Positions 1-7,175 of a stretch of 45,438 nucleotides of DNA are shown in pieces. Numbering within the stretch: the first letter of the stretch is position 1; each line of letters starts with the position of its first letter. The notes under the pieces were generated by a model. That model had not been told where the DNA came from. It saw only the letters and a program-made list of their open reading frames with translations, and ran no database searches. The stretch covers positions 1-45,438 of the forward strand of contig JAPLJS010000043.1 in the NCBI GenBank assembly GCA_026388545.1. The letters run 5' to 3'. The position numbers were made by a program, and so were the translations under genes. Source of the stretch: Deltaproteobacteria bacterium (GTDB taxonomy: Bacteria > Desulfobacterota > Syntrophia > Syntrophales > UBA2185).

Positions 1-321
1 ACCACTACGTCCACCTCTGAATCCACCGCCGGAGTTGGACTGGTGTGGTCTTGCTCGTCCTCTATCGCTATCCTTTTTCGGTCTGGCCTCACTGACGACA
101 ATTGTGTTTCCGTCAAGCTGGCCGCCATTGAATTTTTCAATAGCTTGTTTTGCTTCCTCTTCAGATTCCATCTCAACAAATCCGAAGCCTTTGGATAGTC
201 CCGATAACCTGTCTTTAATGATATTTACCGATAGAACTGTACCGGCTCCGGAAAAATTCGCCTTCAGGTCATCCTCTGTCACTTTGGCAGATAGATTTCC
301 GATGTATAGTTTTTTGTTCAT
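1..321 (-). CDS. RRM-domain RNA-binding protein (3' end outside window)
   Basis: The reverse strand encodes a protein starting MNKKLYIGNLSAKVTEDDL and running off the window edge. It has a single RNA recognition motif over residues 1 to about 80, with RNP2 (LYIGNL) and RNP1 (KGFGFVEM), followed by a low-complexity tail rich in Gly, Arg and Ser (SGGGFRGGRSG). This is the layout of bacterial Gly-rich RRM proteins, which bind single-stranded RNA and are often cold-induced. A GGGGAG ribosome site lies about 5 bases before the ATG at 319-321. A second RRM gene lies about 600 bases upstream and a cold-shock gene lies between them, suggesting a shared RNA-chaperone role. The C-terminus cannot be seen. 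Confidence 0.9.
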   Translation of the reverse strand, partial: MNKKLYIGNLSAKVTEDDLKANFSGAGTVLSVNIIKDRLSGLSKGFGFVEMESEEEAKQAIEKFNGGQLDGNTIVVSEARPKKDSDRGRARPHQSNSGGGFRGGRSG

Positions 322-366
322 TTTTATCTCCCCTCAGTTATCTGCATAAAAAAGATCCGCAAAAGG

Positions 367-410
367 AAAGAGGCACCCCGCTCAGGTGTTTACAGGGGTG
401 CCTCTTTTTT
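367..410. terminator. Rho-independent terminator between csp and RRM genes
   Basis: Perfect 13-bp inverted repeat (AAAGAGGCACCCC at 367-379 against GGGGTGCCTCTTT at 395-407) with a 15-base loop. On the minus strand it sits just after the cold-shock gene stop. The T-run is stronger on the plus strand (TTTTTT). It probably separates the csp transcript from the RRM gene. Confidence 0.8.
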
Positions 411-423
411 GCAAAATACCCGC

Positions 424-624
424 TTACACGGCCTTTACATTAACAGCAGACGGACCTTTCGGACTTTGCTCGACGTCAAATTTGACGCGCTGGCCCTCAG
501 ATAACGTCTTAAAACCACTGTCCTGAATAGCACTAAAATGAACAAATACATCGCCACCTTCATCATTGGCAATGAATCCGAAGCCCTTCTTCTCATTAAA
601 CCACTTAACGATTCCTTCTGACAT
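424..624 (-). CDS. Cold-shock protein, CspA family
   Basis: A 66-residue single cold-shock domain: starts [18 protein letters not shown], with RNP1 (KGFGFI) and RNP2 (VFVHFSAI), and ends SAVNVKAV. These are the nucleic-acid-binding aromatic patches of OB-fold Csp proteins, which melt RNA secondary structure. The ATG at 624 is chosen because AAAGGAGG ends about 9 bases before it; an ATG three codons upstream (633) touches the ribosome site. The leader appears to be about 170 nt, similar in size to the E. coli cspA leader, so cold-dependent translation is plausible. Family assignment is certain; which paralogue it matches is not. Confidence 0.95.
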   Translation of the reverse strand: MSEGIVKWFNEKKGFGFIANDEGGDVFVHFSAIQDSGFKTLSEGQRVKFDVEQSPKGPSAVNVKAV

Positions 625-799
625 TGTTTGCATCCTCCTTTCTTAGATTTTTCAAAAGTTGGATTGCCACTATGACAGAAAGAACAGTCCACCATAACTT
701 TGATGAGTATGGTGGTTAACATAATACTTCAAAATGCTTATACCCAACTTTTATAATACCCCCGACTGCATAATCAGTTTTTTTACTTAGGGGTATAAA

Positions 800-828
800 T
801 ATTTATTATGACCTTTGTTTAAAGTCAA
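800..828 (-). promoter_or_regulatory. Putative sigma70 promoter for csp with long 5' leader
   Basis: On the minus strand TTGACT (823-828) is followed after 17 bases by TAAATA (800-805). A start near 793 would give the csp mRNA a leader of about 170 nt. The leader between 660 and 790 is A/T-rich with several near-repeats of the type CTTATACCC / TTATAATACCCC. Confidence 0.4.
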
Positions 829-915
829 GTCTTTTCTATAATTATGCTTTCGCGTATCTTGCTCAAGATCAGTAGATAAACCGGCGTTCATTTGAGTTTA
901 TCCAGTACCGCGTTA

Positions 916-1179
916 TTACCTTCTGAAATCCCTTTTTTGCTTGCCTCGATCCGGGAGTGCCTCACTGATCTTTAAGGATCGTCCCTTGAAGTCAGAGCCG
1001 TTGAGTGCTTTTTTGGCCTTTTCAGCTTCTGATTGATTGGACATCTCTACAAACCCAAATCCTTTGCCCTCGATGATATTAATGTGAAGTACCTCTCCAT
1101 AGTTGGAAAAAAGTTCCTGAATCTGATCAATGGTCACCGAGTAACCGAGATTTCCGACGTAAAGCTTGCTTCCCTGCAT
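916..1179 (-). CDS. RRM-domain RNA-binding protein, short form
   Basis: An 87-residue protein made almost entirely of one RNA recognition motif: RNP2 is LYVGNL (residues 6-11) and RNP1 is KGFGFVEM (about 39-46). A short basic tail (DRGKQKRDFRR) replaces the Gly-rich tail of its neighbour. An AAGGAT ribosome site lies about 9 bases upstream. It likely binds RNA non-specifically as a chaperone or post-transcriptional regulator. It is a paralogue of the RRM gene at the window start, sharing the block KGFGFVEM. Confidence 0.9.
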   Translation of the reverse strand: MQGSKLYVGNLGYSVTIDQIQELFSNYGEVLHINIIEGKGFGFVEMSNQSEAEKAKKALNGSDFKGRSLKISEALPDRGKQKRDFRR

Positions 1180-1280
1180 TCTAACCCATCCTTTCTTGTT
1201 TTTTTATTCATTTCTAACAGTTTCGGATCTGATATTCTCACCTCTGGTCCGGAGAAGGAATAGTATTTTGGACATATTGA

Positions 1281-1708
1281 TCAGTTAATTTCCAGGAGCT
1301 GGATCTTGAAAATCAGATCCTTCCCTGCCAGTGGATGATTTCCATCGAATGTCACACTTGAGTCGGATGCCTCAAGTACGGTAACTTCGATATGTAGCCG
1401 TCATTTCGACGGAATCGTAACACCTGGCCGATACTCGGTTGAAGGTCTGCCGGAAGCTGGTCCCGGTTGAAAACTACCACCATTTCTTCAAGGTGCGGTC
1501 CATAGGCCTTGTCGGATGTGATTATGGAAGTTTTTGTTTCTCCCGGGTTCATTCCGATGACAGCATCTTCAAACCCAGGAATGACCTGCCCTCCACCGAT
1601 TGTAAATTCCAGGGGGTCACAATCCAGGGATGAATCGAAGACCGTACCGTCATCCAATGATCCTTTGTAGTGAACCTTCACATTATCACCTGTGTTTGCC
1701 TGTTTCAT
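1281..1708 (-). pseudogene. SlyD-like FKBP peptidyl-prolyl isomerase, frameshifted
   Basis: Frame 1 (from the ATG at 1708) gives a typical SlyD/FKBP N-terminus: VKVHYKGSLDDGTVFDSS, GGGQVIPGFEDAVIGM, then the insert-in-flap region, to QVLRFRRNDGY. After about residue 105 this frame turns to junk and stops at 1352. The true C-terminus continues in the -1 frame: IEVTVLEASDSSVTFDGNHP, then LAGKDLIFKIQLLEIN and a TGA at 1281-1283. The FDGNHPLAGKDL block is diagnostic of SlyD-like proteins. The span is 428 nt, one short of 143 codons, so a single base is missing at about 1391-1396. It is either a real pseudogene or a sequencing error. No histidine-rich metal-binding tail is present. Confidence 0.88.
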
Positions 1709-2250
1709 TCCTTAAATCCGTTCCTTTTTTAAAAGTGTTGCCTTTGGGCGGAAAAGAAGCGATCATCTCTGTTACAGGCATTCCTCGTAATGGATGTTTC
1801 CTCTCTGCCAAACATTAACATAGGCCATTGAATATCAGGATGCCTGGAATGCCGCTTCTCCGTGGACCATCGTGTCCCCGGAATCTTCCCAATTTTTTCT
1901 GTCCATCGAGAATGATAAGAGGATTGGCGAAATGGACCAGGTTTCTTTGGAAAAGGTATATTCAGACAGGCTGGTCAATAATGGATTATATTAATAAGAG
2001 CGGTAGTATGCTGACATGAATAACGTGAATGGTCAAGTTTTTTTATTAAATGAGTGCTTGATCGGTCAATGAATCATGACCCGTGCTAAAAAAGCCTACC
2101 TACGTGCTTGAGTCTTTTTTTCTTTTCCCGGTAGAACAGTTTAATGGGGATGCCCCAGGTCTTCAGACGCTCTTTCATGATGCGGGAGAAGAAACGTCTT
2201 CCTCTTGCATTGGCGCCCCCGGCACAGCGCGCCGGTAGATCTATGTTTTT
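1709..2250. other. Intergenic stretch with one unassigned 54-codon open frame
   Basis: No recognisable gene. On the minus strand 2086-2250 is open for 54 codons directly after the patatin stop and in the same frame. It has a plausible protein-like, basic composition (ends YREKKKRLKHVGRLF), but no family is recognised and there is no start codon before an internal Met. It may be a decayed gene tail. The rest of the stretch shows nothing that can be supported. Confidence 0.35.
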
Positions 2251-3156
2251 CTAAAGTCTGCCTTCCTGCCTGAGTTTTGAAATAATCTGATTAATCTTTG
2301 GCAACGCTTCCATTGCTGCTTTCTCTCCTTCAAGGATGGCTTCGTGCCTCTTGGAGAAATCGGCTGATCCTATGTGTCCCACATTAGGAGTGATTACCAC
2401 ATCTGCCCTGCCGATTTGTATCTGAGACATCTTAGCGTACATGATACTTATCGATTGCAATATCGTTTCTATAGTACTCTGGGGGGCAGTACTACCAAGA
2501 CTTGAGGAGATATCCACGGCGATGACAACATCGGCGCCGTATCTCCTTGCGGCATCGACGGCCAGAGGGCTTGCGACACCTCCATCCACATACGTCTTGT
2601 CTGCAATTTTCACAGGCCTGAATATGCCGGGAATTGAACAGCTTGCCCGTACTGCCGTTCCCGTGTTGCCTGTACCGAAGACGATCTCTTCACCGGTTTG
2701 TATGTTAGTGGCAACGGCGTGAAAAGGGATCTGCAGTTTTTCAATGGCAGTATCTTTCAGTGCCCAGTTTACATAGCTTTCCAATTTCTCTCCCTTAACA
2801 AATCCGTTGTCAGGTATCGTCAGGTCTACAAGATCTTCCCTTTGCAGTGCAAAGGACATCGTTTGCAGCTGATAGGCATCGTATCCGTACGCGTAAAGAC
2901 TCCCCACAAAACTGCCGACACTTGTGCCGACTATCATGTGAATCGGAATTTTATTGAATTCAAGGATCTTCAGGACGCCGACATGCGCAAATCCCTTGGA
3001 TGCACCTGCTCCGAGAACCAGTGCTATCTTTGCGGGCTTAGGCGATGGCTGAAGTGTGGGTTTGGGTACGCATGAGACAATAACCAGGAGGAAAGCTATG
3101 AAGACGGTTAATAATACATAACGGTTCATTCTGTTCAAAGAGTTGGGATACTGCAT
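2251..3156 (-). CDS. Patatin-like phospholipase lipoprotein (RssA-like)
   Basis: A 301-residue patatin-family acyl hydrolase. Residues 13-29 form a lipoprotein signal with lipobox VIVSC (Cys29), so it is probably a membrane-anchored periplasmic protein. Catalytic features are visible: oxyanion-hole block GAGASKG (49-55), nucleophile elbow GTSVG (77-81, Ser79) and the DGG motif (191-193) carrying the dyad Asp. These proteins hydrolyse acyl esters of phospholipids or thioesters. The start at 3156 has a GAGG about 11 bases upstream; Met10 lacks a ribosome site. It stands alone between divergent or unrelated genes. The family is certain; the substrate is unknown. Confidence 0.92.
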   Translation of the reverse strand: MQYPNSLNRMNRYVLLTVFIAFLLVIVSCVPKPTLQPSPKPAKIALVLGAGASKGFAHVGVLKILEFNKIPIHMIVGTSVGSFVGSLYAYGYDAYQLQTMSFALQREDLVDLTIPDNGFVKGEKLESYVNWALKDTAIEKLQIPFHAVATNIQTGEEIVFGTGNTGTAVRASCSIPGIFRPVKIADKTYVDGGVASPLAVDAARRYGADVVIAVDISSSLGSTAPQSTIETILQSISIMYAKMSQIQIGRADVVITPNVGHIGSADFSKRHEAILEGEKAAMEALPKINQIISKLRQEGRL

Positions 3157-3326
3157 AGTCTACTGTACCTCGAATTGTTTTTTGATAGGAAATTCCTTTT
3201 CGGTGGATTCAGTATAGGTGAAGTAGTCTTGTGTGTCAAAAGAAAAGGCCACAAAACGTCGCGGCAGGCAGATTCTTTGTGCGCGAGGTTTATTGATAAT
3301 TCCGATGGAGAATGGTATTCCCTTTC

Positions 3327-3355
3327 TTGACACATTAAATTCGGTCTACTATAGT
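3327..3355 (+). promoter_or_regulatory. Strong sigma70-type promoter
   Basis: TTGACA (3327-3332), 17-base spacer, TATAGT (3350-3355). It points at the small Cys-rich gene starting at 3428, giving a leader of about 65 nt. Confidence 0.7.
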
Positions 3356-3427
3356 GTACTTTCTCGTTGACGTTGGGTAATAAATACAAAGACATGCAAA
3401 TGACAGTATCTGGAGAAAAATGTTCAC

Positions 3428-3640
3428 ATGACGGGAAACGATAAAGCGTGCAAGATATGCGGAAAACCGGAGGTTTTCGTAACATGTTCACGGTGCGGGA
3501 TTGAAACATGTGAGAAATGCACGCGCTATGAATTAATAATTTCAGGATGCTGTTTTATTTCACCGACATACTACTGCATTAACTGCGTCCGTGATTCTGC
3601 GCCTAATCAGAGCGCTGTGCTCGGAGGGCCGGAAGGATAA
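3428..3640 (+). CDS. Small cysteine-rich (zinc-finger-like) protein
   Basis: A 70-residue protein with four CxxC-type pairs: CKIC (8-11), CSRC (20-23), CEKC (28-31) and CINC near residue 49-52, plus a Cys-Cys pair in between. The spacing suggests a treble-clef or double zinc ribbon, so a metal-bound fold is likely. It has a good promoter upstream (3327-3355) and is followed 21 bases later by a small membrane protein, so the two are probably co-transcribed. I do not recognise a named family. The ribosome site is weak (GGAGAA, about 11 bases before the ATG). Confidence 0.6.
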   Translation: MTGNDKACKICGKPEVFVTCSRCGIETCEKCTRYELIISGCCFISPTYYCINCVRDSAPNQSAVLGGPEG

Positions 3641-3661
3641 GATAATAAGGAGTAAGGAATT

Positions 3662-3904
3662 ATGGAAATATTAAAAACTTTAATCCTCGGTTGGTCCCTG
3701 GTTATATCGTCTACCCTGTTTTTTAAGGGTGCCAATGGCGCTTCCGTCTTTGCCGCGGTCCTGTACCGGAGCACAGAGCAGGAAACCTCCCTCTTATGGA
3801 TTACCCCCATTTATGTTTTCGGTGTCTGGCTTATTGGCTGTCTGATAATCGGTTCCCTTTATTTAATCGTAAAAAACATACTCAATCGTGTCACTGATAA
3901 GTGA
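3662..3904 (+). CDS. Small two-TM membrane protein
   Basis: An 80-residue protein with a hydrophobic N-terminal segment (about 5-22) and a second one (about 47-70, PIYVFGVWLIGCLIIGSLYL), ending with a short basic tail. A GGAG ribosome site precedes the ATG (AATAAGGAGTAAGGAATT). It directly follows the Cys-rich gene and is likely in the same transcript. No family is recognised; function unknown. Confidence 0.55.
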   Translation: MEILKTLILGWSLVISSTLFFKGANGASVFAAVLYRSTEQETSLLWITPIYVFGVWLIGCLIIGSLYLIVKNILNRVTDK

Positions 3905-4027
3905 GCTTTGAATCCTTAAGAGAGCGCATTCCCCGAAACTTGCTTCGGGGTGAGCAGGGAAAAAGTTGCTTTCGTAATAATAACAAATAAATTTTGACAT
4001 TCCCTTTAATCCCTCAAGCGGGGTTCT

Positions 4028-5722
4028 TTACTTAACCGTCAGACCAATTACCCGGTAATTAAATTCATAGTTCAGGGCGCCGCTCCAATCATCCTGGAAA
4101 ACGCTTTTATAACGTGTGCCATCGACAGGTCCGACCGGTTTCCCGTAGGTATAAAACCAGTTGACGATGGGACTTCCCGTGAAACCCAGTGCTATCCAGT
4201 AAGATCCGGGCATGAGAACCGGCTTGTCCCGGCTGAAATCAAAGTCCGCCCATCGGTATCCCGGTTTAAGGGAGAACTGGTCCAGGTTAATAAAGTCACT
4301 GGTACTGATGGGCTTTCCGGGCTTACCCTGGTTATCTTCAAAGATATCTATCCAGAGCGAGCCTTCGCCACCGAAATTGTGCAGGGCTAAACCGATCTTC
4401 TGGAGTTTTACAGGTTTTTTCAGGACGACAATCTGGGCATACTGGGTAAGGTTGGTGGTCACATATTCTGCCGTCTCCACGAGAAAGTTCCGGGACATCT
4501 CAAATTGATTTGTCCCCGAGGCTTTTGTTACCCGTGGGAATGCAAAATCTATATTCTCAGGAAATTCTAAGTTGCCGAAAACGAATGGTACTTTAAAGCG
4601 GAGTTGCTTTTTCTTCTTTTCGGTGATCACCGGAGGCGGCGGGGGTGGTGGAAGTACTTCGATCTGTTTAAACTCCGCCTTCACAAAGGGAGAAAGGAGG
4701 AGGTTTTTGGGGCCATAGGTCTGCCGGTTTCCCTTGACATTAACCTGGTCGCTGTTAAAATTGCCGGCGATAGTCTCCTGGAGTTTTGGTCTCTCGGCTT
4801 CTTTGAGCTGTGCCCACTTTAAAAGCCCATCGTTTTTCGTCTCATTGTTATCAACGCCAACCTCTATACGAAGGTAACGAGTTGAGACGAAAAGCATGGT
4901 ATTCTGGGGATCGAGAGGTACCCAGCCGAGTTCCGGAAACCAGACCTCAATCCATGAATGGCGGCCCTGACCCATCTTGAAGGTTAGCGTTCCTTTCTGC
5001 CATGCGATATCAAAAGGCTGGTTGAATGTGACACCGTTGACAATGCGGACAGGTATACCGATAGCCCGGAGTAGCGCGGCGCTCAGATGGGAAAAATTCT
5101 GGCAGTTACCCTTGCCGGATTCTAGCGAATAGATGGCATCGTACCTGGCGGGAGGGTTTACGTAGTGGACGTTATCCACTACCCAGGAAATGACACGCTG
5201 CACCGCATCGAACTCGGTTTTGACGCCTGATGTGAGCTGCGTTGCCAGTTCACGGATGCGGGGATTATCGGATTGCACCTGTTCTGTTGGTTTGAGGTAA
5301 TCTTTAAATTCCGGGCCTACGTTTACAAGAGGGAATGGCTCCTGTGTCGTAAGAGAAGGCAGCTTTGTTTCACTGAGCGCGTTGCAGGAAAGCCGCACGT
5401 CGATGATATCCGGTGGCTTTATCCATGTTGCAACGATAATCTTGTTGCCCCGCCCGTCAGTATGACTTGTTCTCTCTTTGGGTTCAGGGGAAAAAGTCAG
5501 GCTAAACTCTTTGATTTCCTGACGAGAGGTGGGAGATTGGAAACTCTGGGGTACTACAAAGCTAAGTACCATCTTCTGGATACCTCCGCCTGCCGTAACC
5601 TGTTCCTGGAGCTCATAACGTATATTCGCCCCCATGTCTCCTTTGACGGTATAGTTTTCGGCCGAGGACGCGACAGGCCATAATAAGATCATGCCGAGGA
5701 TGGTACCGAGCAGTTTTTTCAT
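4028..5722 (-). CDS. Exported transglutaminase-like cysteine protease domain protein
   Basis: A 564-residue protein with a Sec signal peptide (MKKLLGTILGMILLWPVASS, cleaved near residue 21). A transglutaminase core follows, with the Cys-His-Asp triad at Cys207 (GNCQNFSH), His255 (GRHSWIEVWF) and Asp271 (WVPLDPQ). A polyproline linker (LPPPPPPP) leads to a C-terminal beta-rich domain of about 190 residues, possibly a jelly-roll binding module. Such proteins usually act on peptide or isopeptide bonds in the cell envelope. The ATG at 5722 has AAGGAG 7 bases upstream; a TTG six codons earlier is unlikely. It lies 19 bases after the pyruvate-kinase C-domain gene, so the two form an operon. Confidence 0.9.
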   Translation of the reverse strand: MKKLLGTILGMILLWPVASSAENYTVKGDMGANIRYELQEQVTAGGGIQKMVLSFVVPQSFQSPTSRQEIKEFSLTFSPEPKERTSHTDGRGNKIIVATWIKPPDIIDVRLSCNALSETKLPSLTTQEPFPLVNVGPEFKDYLKPTEQVQSDNPRIRELATQLTSGVKTEFDAVQRVISWVVDNVHYVNPPARYDAIYSLESGKGNCQNFSHLSAALLRAIGIPVRIVNGVTFNQPFDIAWQKGTLTFKMGQGRHSWIEVWFPELGWVPLDPQNTMLFVSTRYLRIEVGVDNNETKNDGLLKWAQLKEAERPKLQETIAGNFNSDQVNVKGNRQTYGPKNLLLSPFVKAEFKQIEVLPPPPPPPVITEKKKKQLRFKVPFVFGNLEFPENIDFAFPRVTKASGTNQFEMSRNFLVETAEYVTTNLTQYAQIVVLKKPVKLQKIGLALHNFGGEGSLWIDIFEDNQGKPGKPISTSDFINLDQFSLKPGYRWADFDFSRDKPVLMPGSYWIALGFTGSPIVNWFYTYGKPVGPVDGTRYKSVFQDDWSGALNYEFNYRVIGLTVK

Positions 5723-5741
5723 CGTTTCTCTCCTTATCAAA

Positions 5742-6332
5742 TCAAAACGCAGCTGGTTTACAGATCACTTCCTTAACCTTCAGGTCAAAGATAGAGGAGC
5801 TGTTAGCAGGCTGAAGGACCAAGGCAGCATCAATCCCCCTGGCAGTTCCTCCCATGGAGATGATATCCTCATCGGTTCTCACGAGGCCGGCATCTGCGGC
5901 CATCAAGGCCAGTTCTATGGCGACCTTGACACCCTGACCGAATATTCTCAGTGTGTAGGCCATAATTTCATCTACCTGATATGTGGCAAGCATGTTCCTA
6001 ACGCCACGGCCGACTCCACCGAAGGCGTGCTGGCAGGTAAGAACGGTAACACCATGCGATTCCAGCTCCCGCCGATCCTTTTCATCGAGTTCCTGAAAGT
6101 TGGGTTTTGCGTACCCTGTAACATGGGTAACGGCGACGATTTTAATGTTTTTGTCGAGAAACTTCAATGCTTCAAAGGCGGTTCGCCCGCTGCATGTGGC
6201 GATAAGGACCGTTCCTATCGAAAGCTCCTTCGCCCTTCTGGAGACGGCTTCAAGGACTGCATTTGTATTTTTCCCTCCCGGTTTAATGAAGTAACGGCAG
6301 GGTATGTCGTGGTACAGAGACGATTCAGCCAT
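5742..6332 (-). CDS. Pyruvate kinase alpha/beta (C-terminal) domain protein
   Basis: A 196-residue protein matching only the C-terminal domain of pyruvate kinase, without the catalytic barrel. Recognisable blocks are KELSIGTVLIATCSGRTAFE and a Rossmann-like IVAVTHVTGY; the C-terminal part contains GGTARGIDAALVLQPANS. This stand-alone family (PK_C superfamily) is common in Deltaproteobacteria and archaea; its function is not established. The ATG at 6332 has GGAGG 9 bases upstream; an extension to 6371 has no such site. First gene of the operon with the exported transglutaminase. Confidence 0.85.
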   Translation of the reverse strand: MAESSLYHDIPCRYFIKPGGKNTNAVLEAVSRRAKELSIGTVLIATCSGRTAFEALKFLDKNIKIVAVTHVTGYAKPNFQELDEKDRRELESHGVTVLTCQHAFGGVGRGVRNMLATYQVDEIMAYTLRIFGQGVKVAIELALMAADAGLVRTDEDIISMGGTARGIDAALVLQPANSSSIFDLKVKEVICKPAAF

Positions 6333-6462
6333 GATAGATAACCTCCATGAAAACTCACCTTTTCTCGACAATGTGTAGTTAGTGTCCCGTTCCTAACGAT
6401 TCTTTACATCGAGGTACCTCTGTCACTACGCAGAGGCGGGGAACTATAAAACAAAGACTGGG

Positions 6463-6481
6463 TGCCGCATCAAGTGCGGCA
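6463..6481. repeat. REP-like hairpin
   Basis: TGCCGCA / TGCGGCA arms with the loop TCAAG. It has the look of the short dispersed palindromes seen in intergenic regions of these genomes. It lies upstream of the PK_C-domain gene's start and upstream of the selenoprotein promoter, with no T-run after it. Confidence 0.6.
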
Positions 6482-6596
6482 TGACATAACACTATGTATA
6501 TAGGCAAGCATTCGCTGTGTGTCAATCAAAAGTTGAGATATCTGTCCCGGATAAATGATCATCGATCGGGAAGACACTGATCCTTCAAAATAACAT

Positions 6597-6624
6597 TTGA
6601 CAAAACGGTTTAAGTGTATAGGTT
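6597..6624 (+). promoter_or_regulatory. Putative promoter of the HesB-like selenoprotein gene
   Basis: A perfect TTGACA (6597-6602), followed after 16 bases by TAGGTT (6619-6624). The -10 match is weak. The region downstream carries the 18-bp palindrome at 6643-6660. Confidence 0.45.
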
Positions 6625-6642
6625 AGAAATAAGTTTTTATTA

Positions 6643-6660
6643 GACTGACACAAGTCAGTC
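6643..6660 (+). promoter_or_regulatory. Operator-like palindrome upstream of the selenoprotein
   Basis: GACTGAC-ACAA-GTCAGTC, a perfect 7-bp inverted repeat, lies between the putative -10 and the ribosome site (GAAAGGAG, 6666-6673). Its position near the transcription start fits a repressor operator, for example of an Rrf2/IscR-type regulator; it could also be a leader stem. No T-run follows. Confidence 0.5.
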
Positions 6661-6679
6661 AATCTGAAAGGAGTTAACC

Positions 6680-6997
6680 ATGTTACAAGTAACCGAAAAA
6701 GCAGTAGAAATGATAAAAGACTTTCTCAAGGACAGGGGTGAGGAGCATATCATCAGGTTCATGATGAATGAGGGCGGGTGATCCGGTCCCTCCTTGGGCA
6801 TGGCTCTGGACGAGCCAAGAGATGGTGATGAGATATTTAAAGAAAACGGGATTACCTTCCTGATCAACAAAGAAATATTTGAACTGGTGAAACCAATTAC
6901 AGTAGATTTTATCAGTACACCGCGGGGAAGCGGATTCAAGGTGTCATCCAGTCTGGAAACCGGCAGTTCATGTGGAAAATCGTGCAGCAGTTGTTAG
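6680..6997 (+). CDS. HesB/IscA-like selenoprotein (UGA at codon 34)
   Basis: Read through the in-frame TGA at 6779-6781, this is a 105-residue HesB/IscA-type protein: MLQVTEKAVEMIKDFL, then NEGG-U-SGPSLGMALDEP, then a C-terminal domain ending SSCGKSCSSC. In IscA-family proteins the residue after GG in the GG(C)SG motif is a metal- or cluster-binding Cys; here it is replaced by Sec34. The C-terminal Cys cluster (98, 102, 105) replaces the usual CGCG motif. HesB-like selenoproteins are a known family in anaerobic bacteria. The ATG at 6680 has GAAAGGAG about 7 bases upstream, while the part after the UGA has no ribosome site of its own. A conserved hairpin follows the UGA. It probably has a redox or Fe-S role. 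Confidence 0.92.
6779..6822 (+). promoter_or_regulatory. UGA Sec codon and bacterial SECIS hairpin
   Basis: UGA at 6779-6781. Downstream, GGCTC (6802-6806) pairs perfectly with GAGCC (6812-6816) around the loop TGGAC. The stem extends with CTCCTT against AAGAG across a 6-base internal bulge. The apical loop begins 25 bases after the UGA and has G at positions 2 and 3. This fits the bSECIS pattern, with a short stem-loop roughly 16-37 nt after the UGA. Confidence 0.75.
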
Positions 6998-7048
6998 CAT
7001 GACAGCGGATGATCTCTTGAAAGGTCGTAAACTAAGATAAACAATGAT

Positions 7049-7162
7049 CGGCTTCCTAAAAAGCTCCGAAGCAAGGCGTGCGAGTCGCAAGGAATGAGGC
7101 GTGCTGAGACGTACGCCGTATAGCCTGCCCCGGCGCAGGCAGGGGGACTTTTTAGGAAGCCG
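7049..7162. repeat. Dispersed inverted-repeat element, 114 bp
   Basis: Two perfect 15-base inverted arms (7049-7063, CGGCTTCCTAAAAAG; 7148-7162, its exact complement) enclose about 84 bp with internal palindromic character. This arrangement matches a class of intergenic repeats in Deltaproteobacteria that end in GGAAGCCG(TC). Possibly a MITE-like non-autonomous element. It ends 13 bp before the TPR gene start, so it forms part of that gene's leader. Confidence 0.75.
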
Positions 7163-7175
7163 TCACAGAAGGCTT

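Noticed and set aside
1352-1400. Programmed frameshift in the SlyD-like gene
   Set aside because: No slippery heptamer or stimulatory hairpin is visible at the shift site.
2086-2253. Possible amber (UAG) readthrough of the patatin gene
   Set aside because: The patatin domain looks complete before the stop; nothing shows pyrrolysine decoding, so only an unassigned open frame is recorded.
7101-7175. N-terminal extension of the TPR protein
   Set aside because: It would read through the inverted-repeat element; the ATG at 7176 has its own ribosome site.
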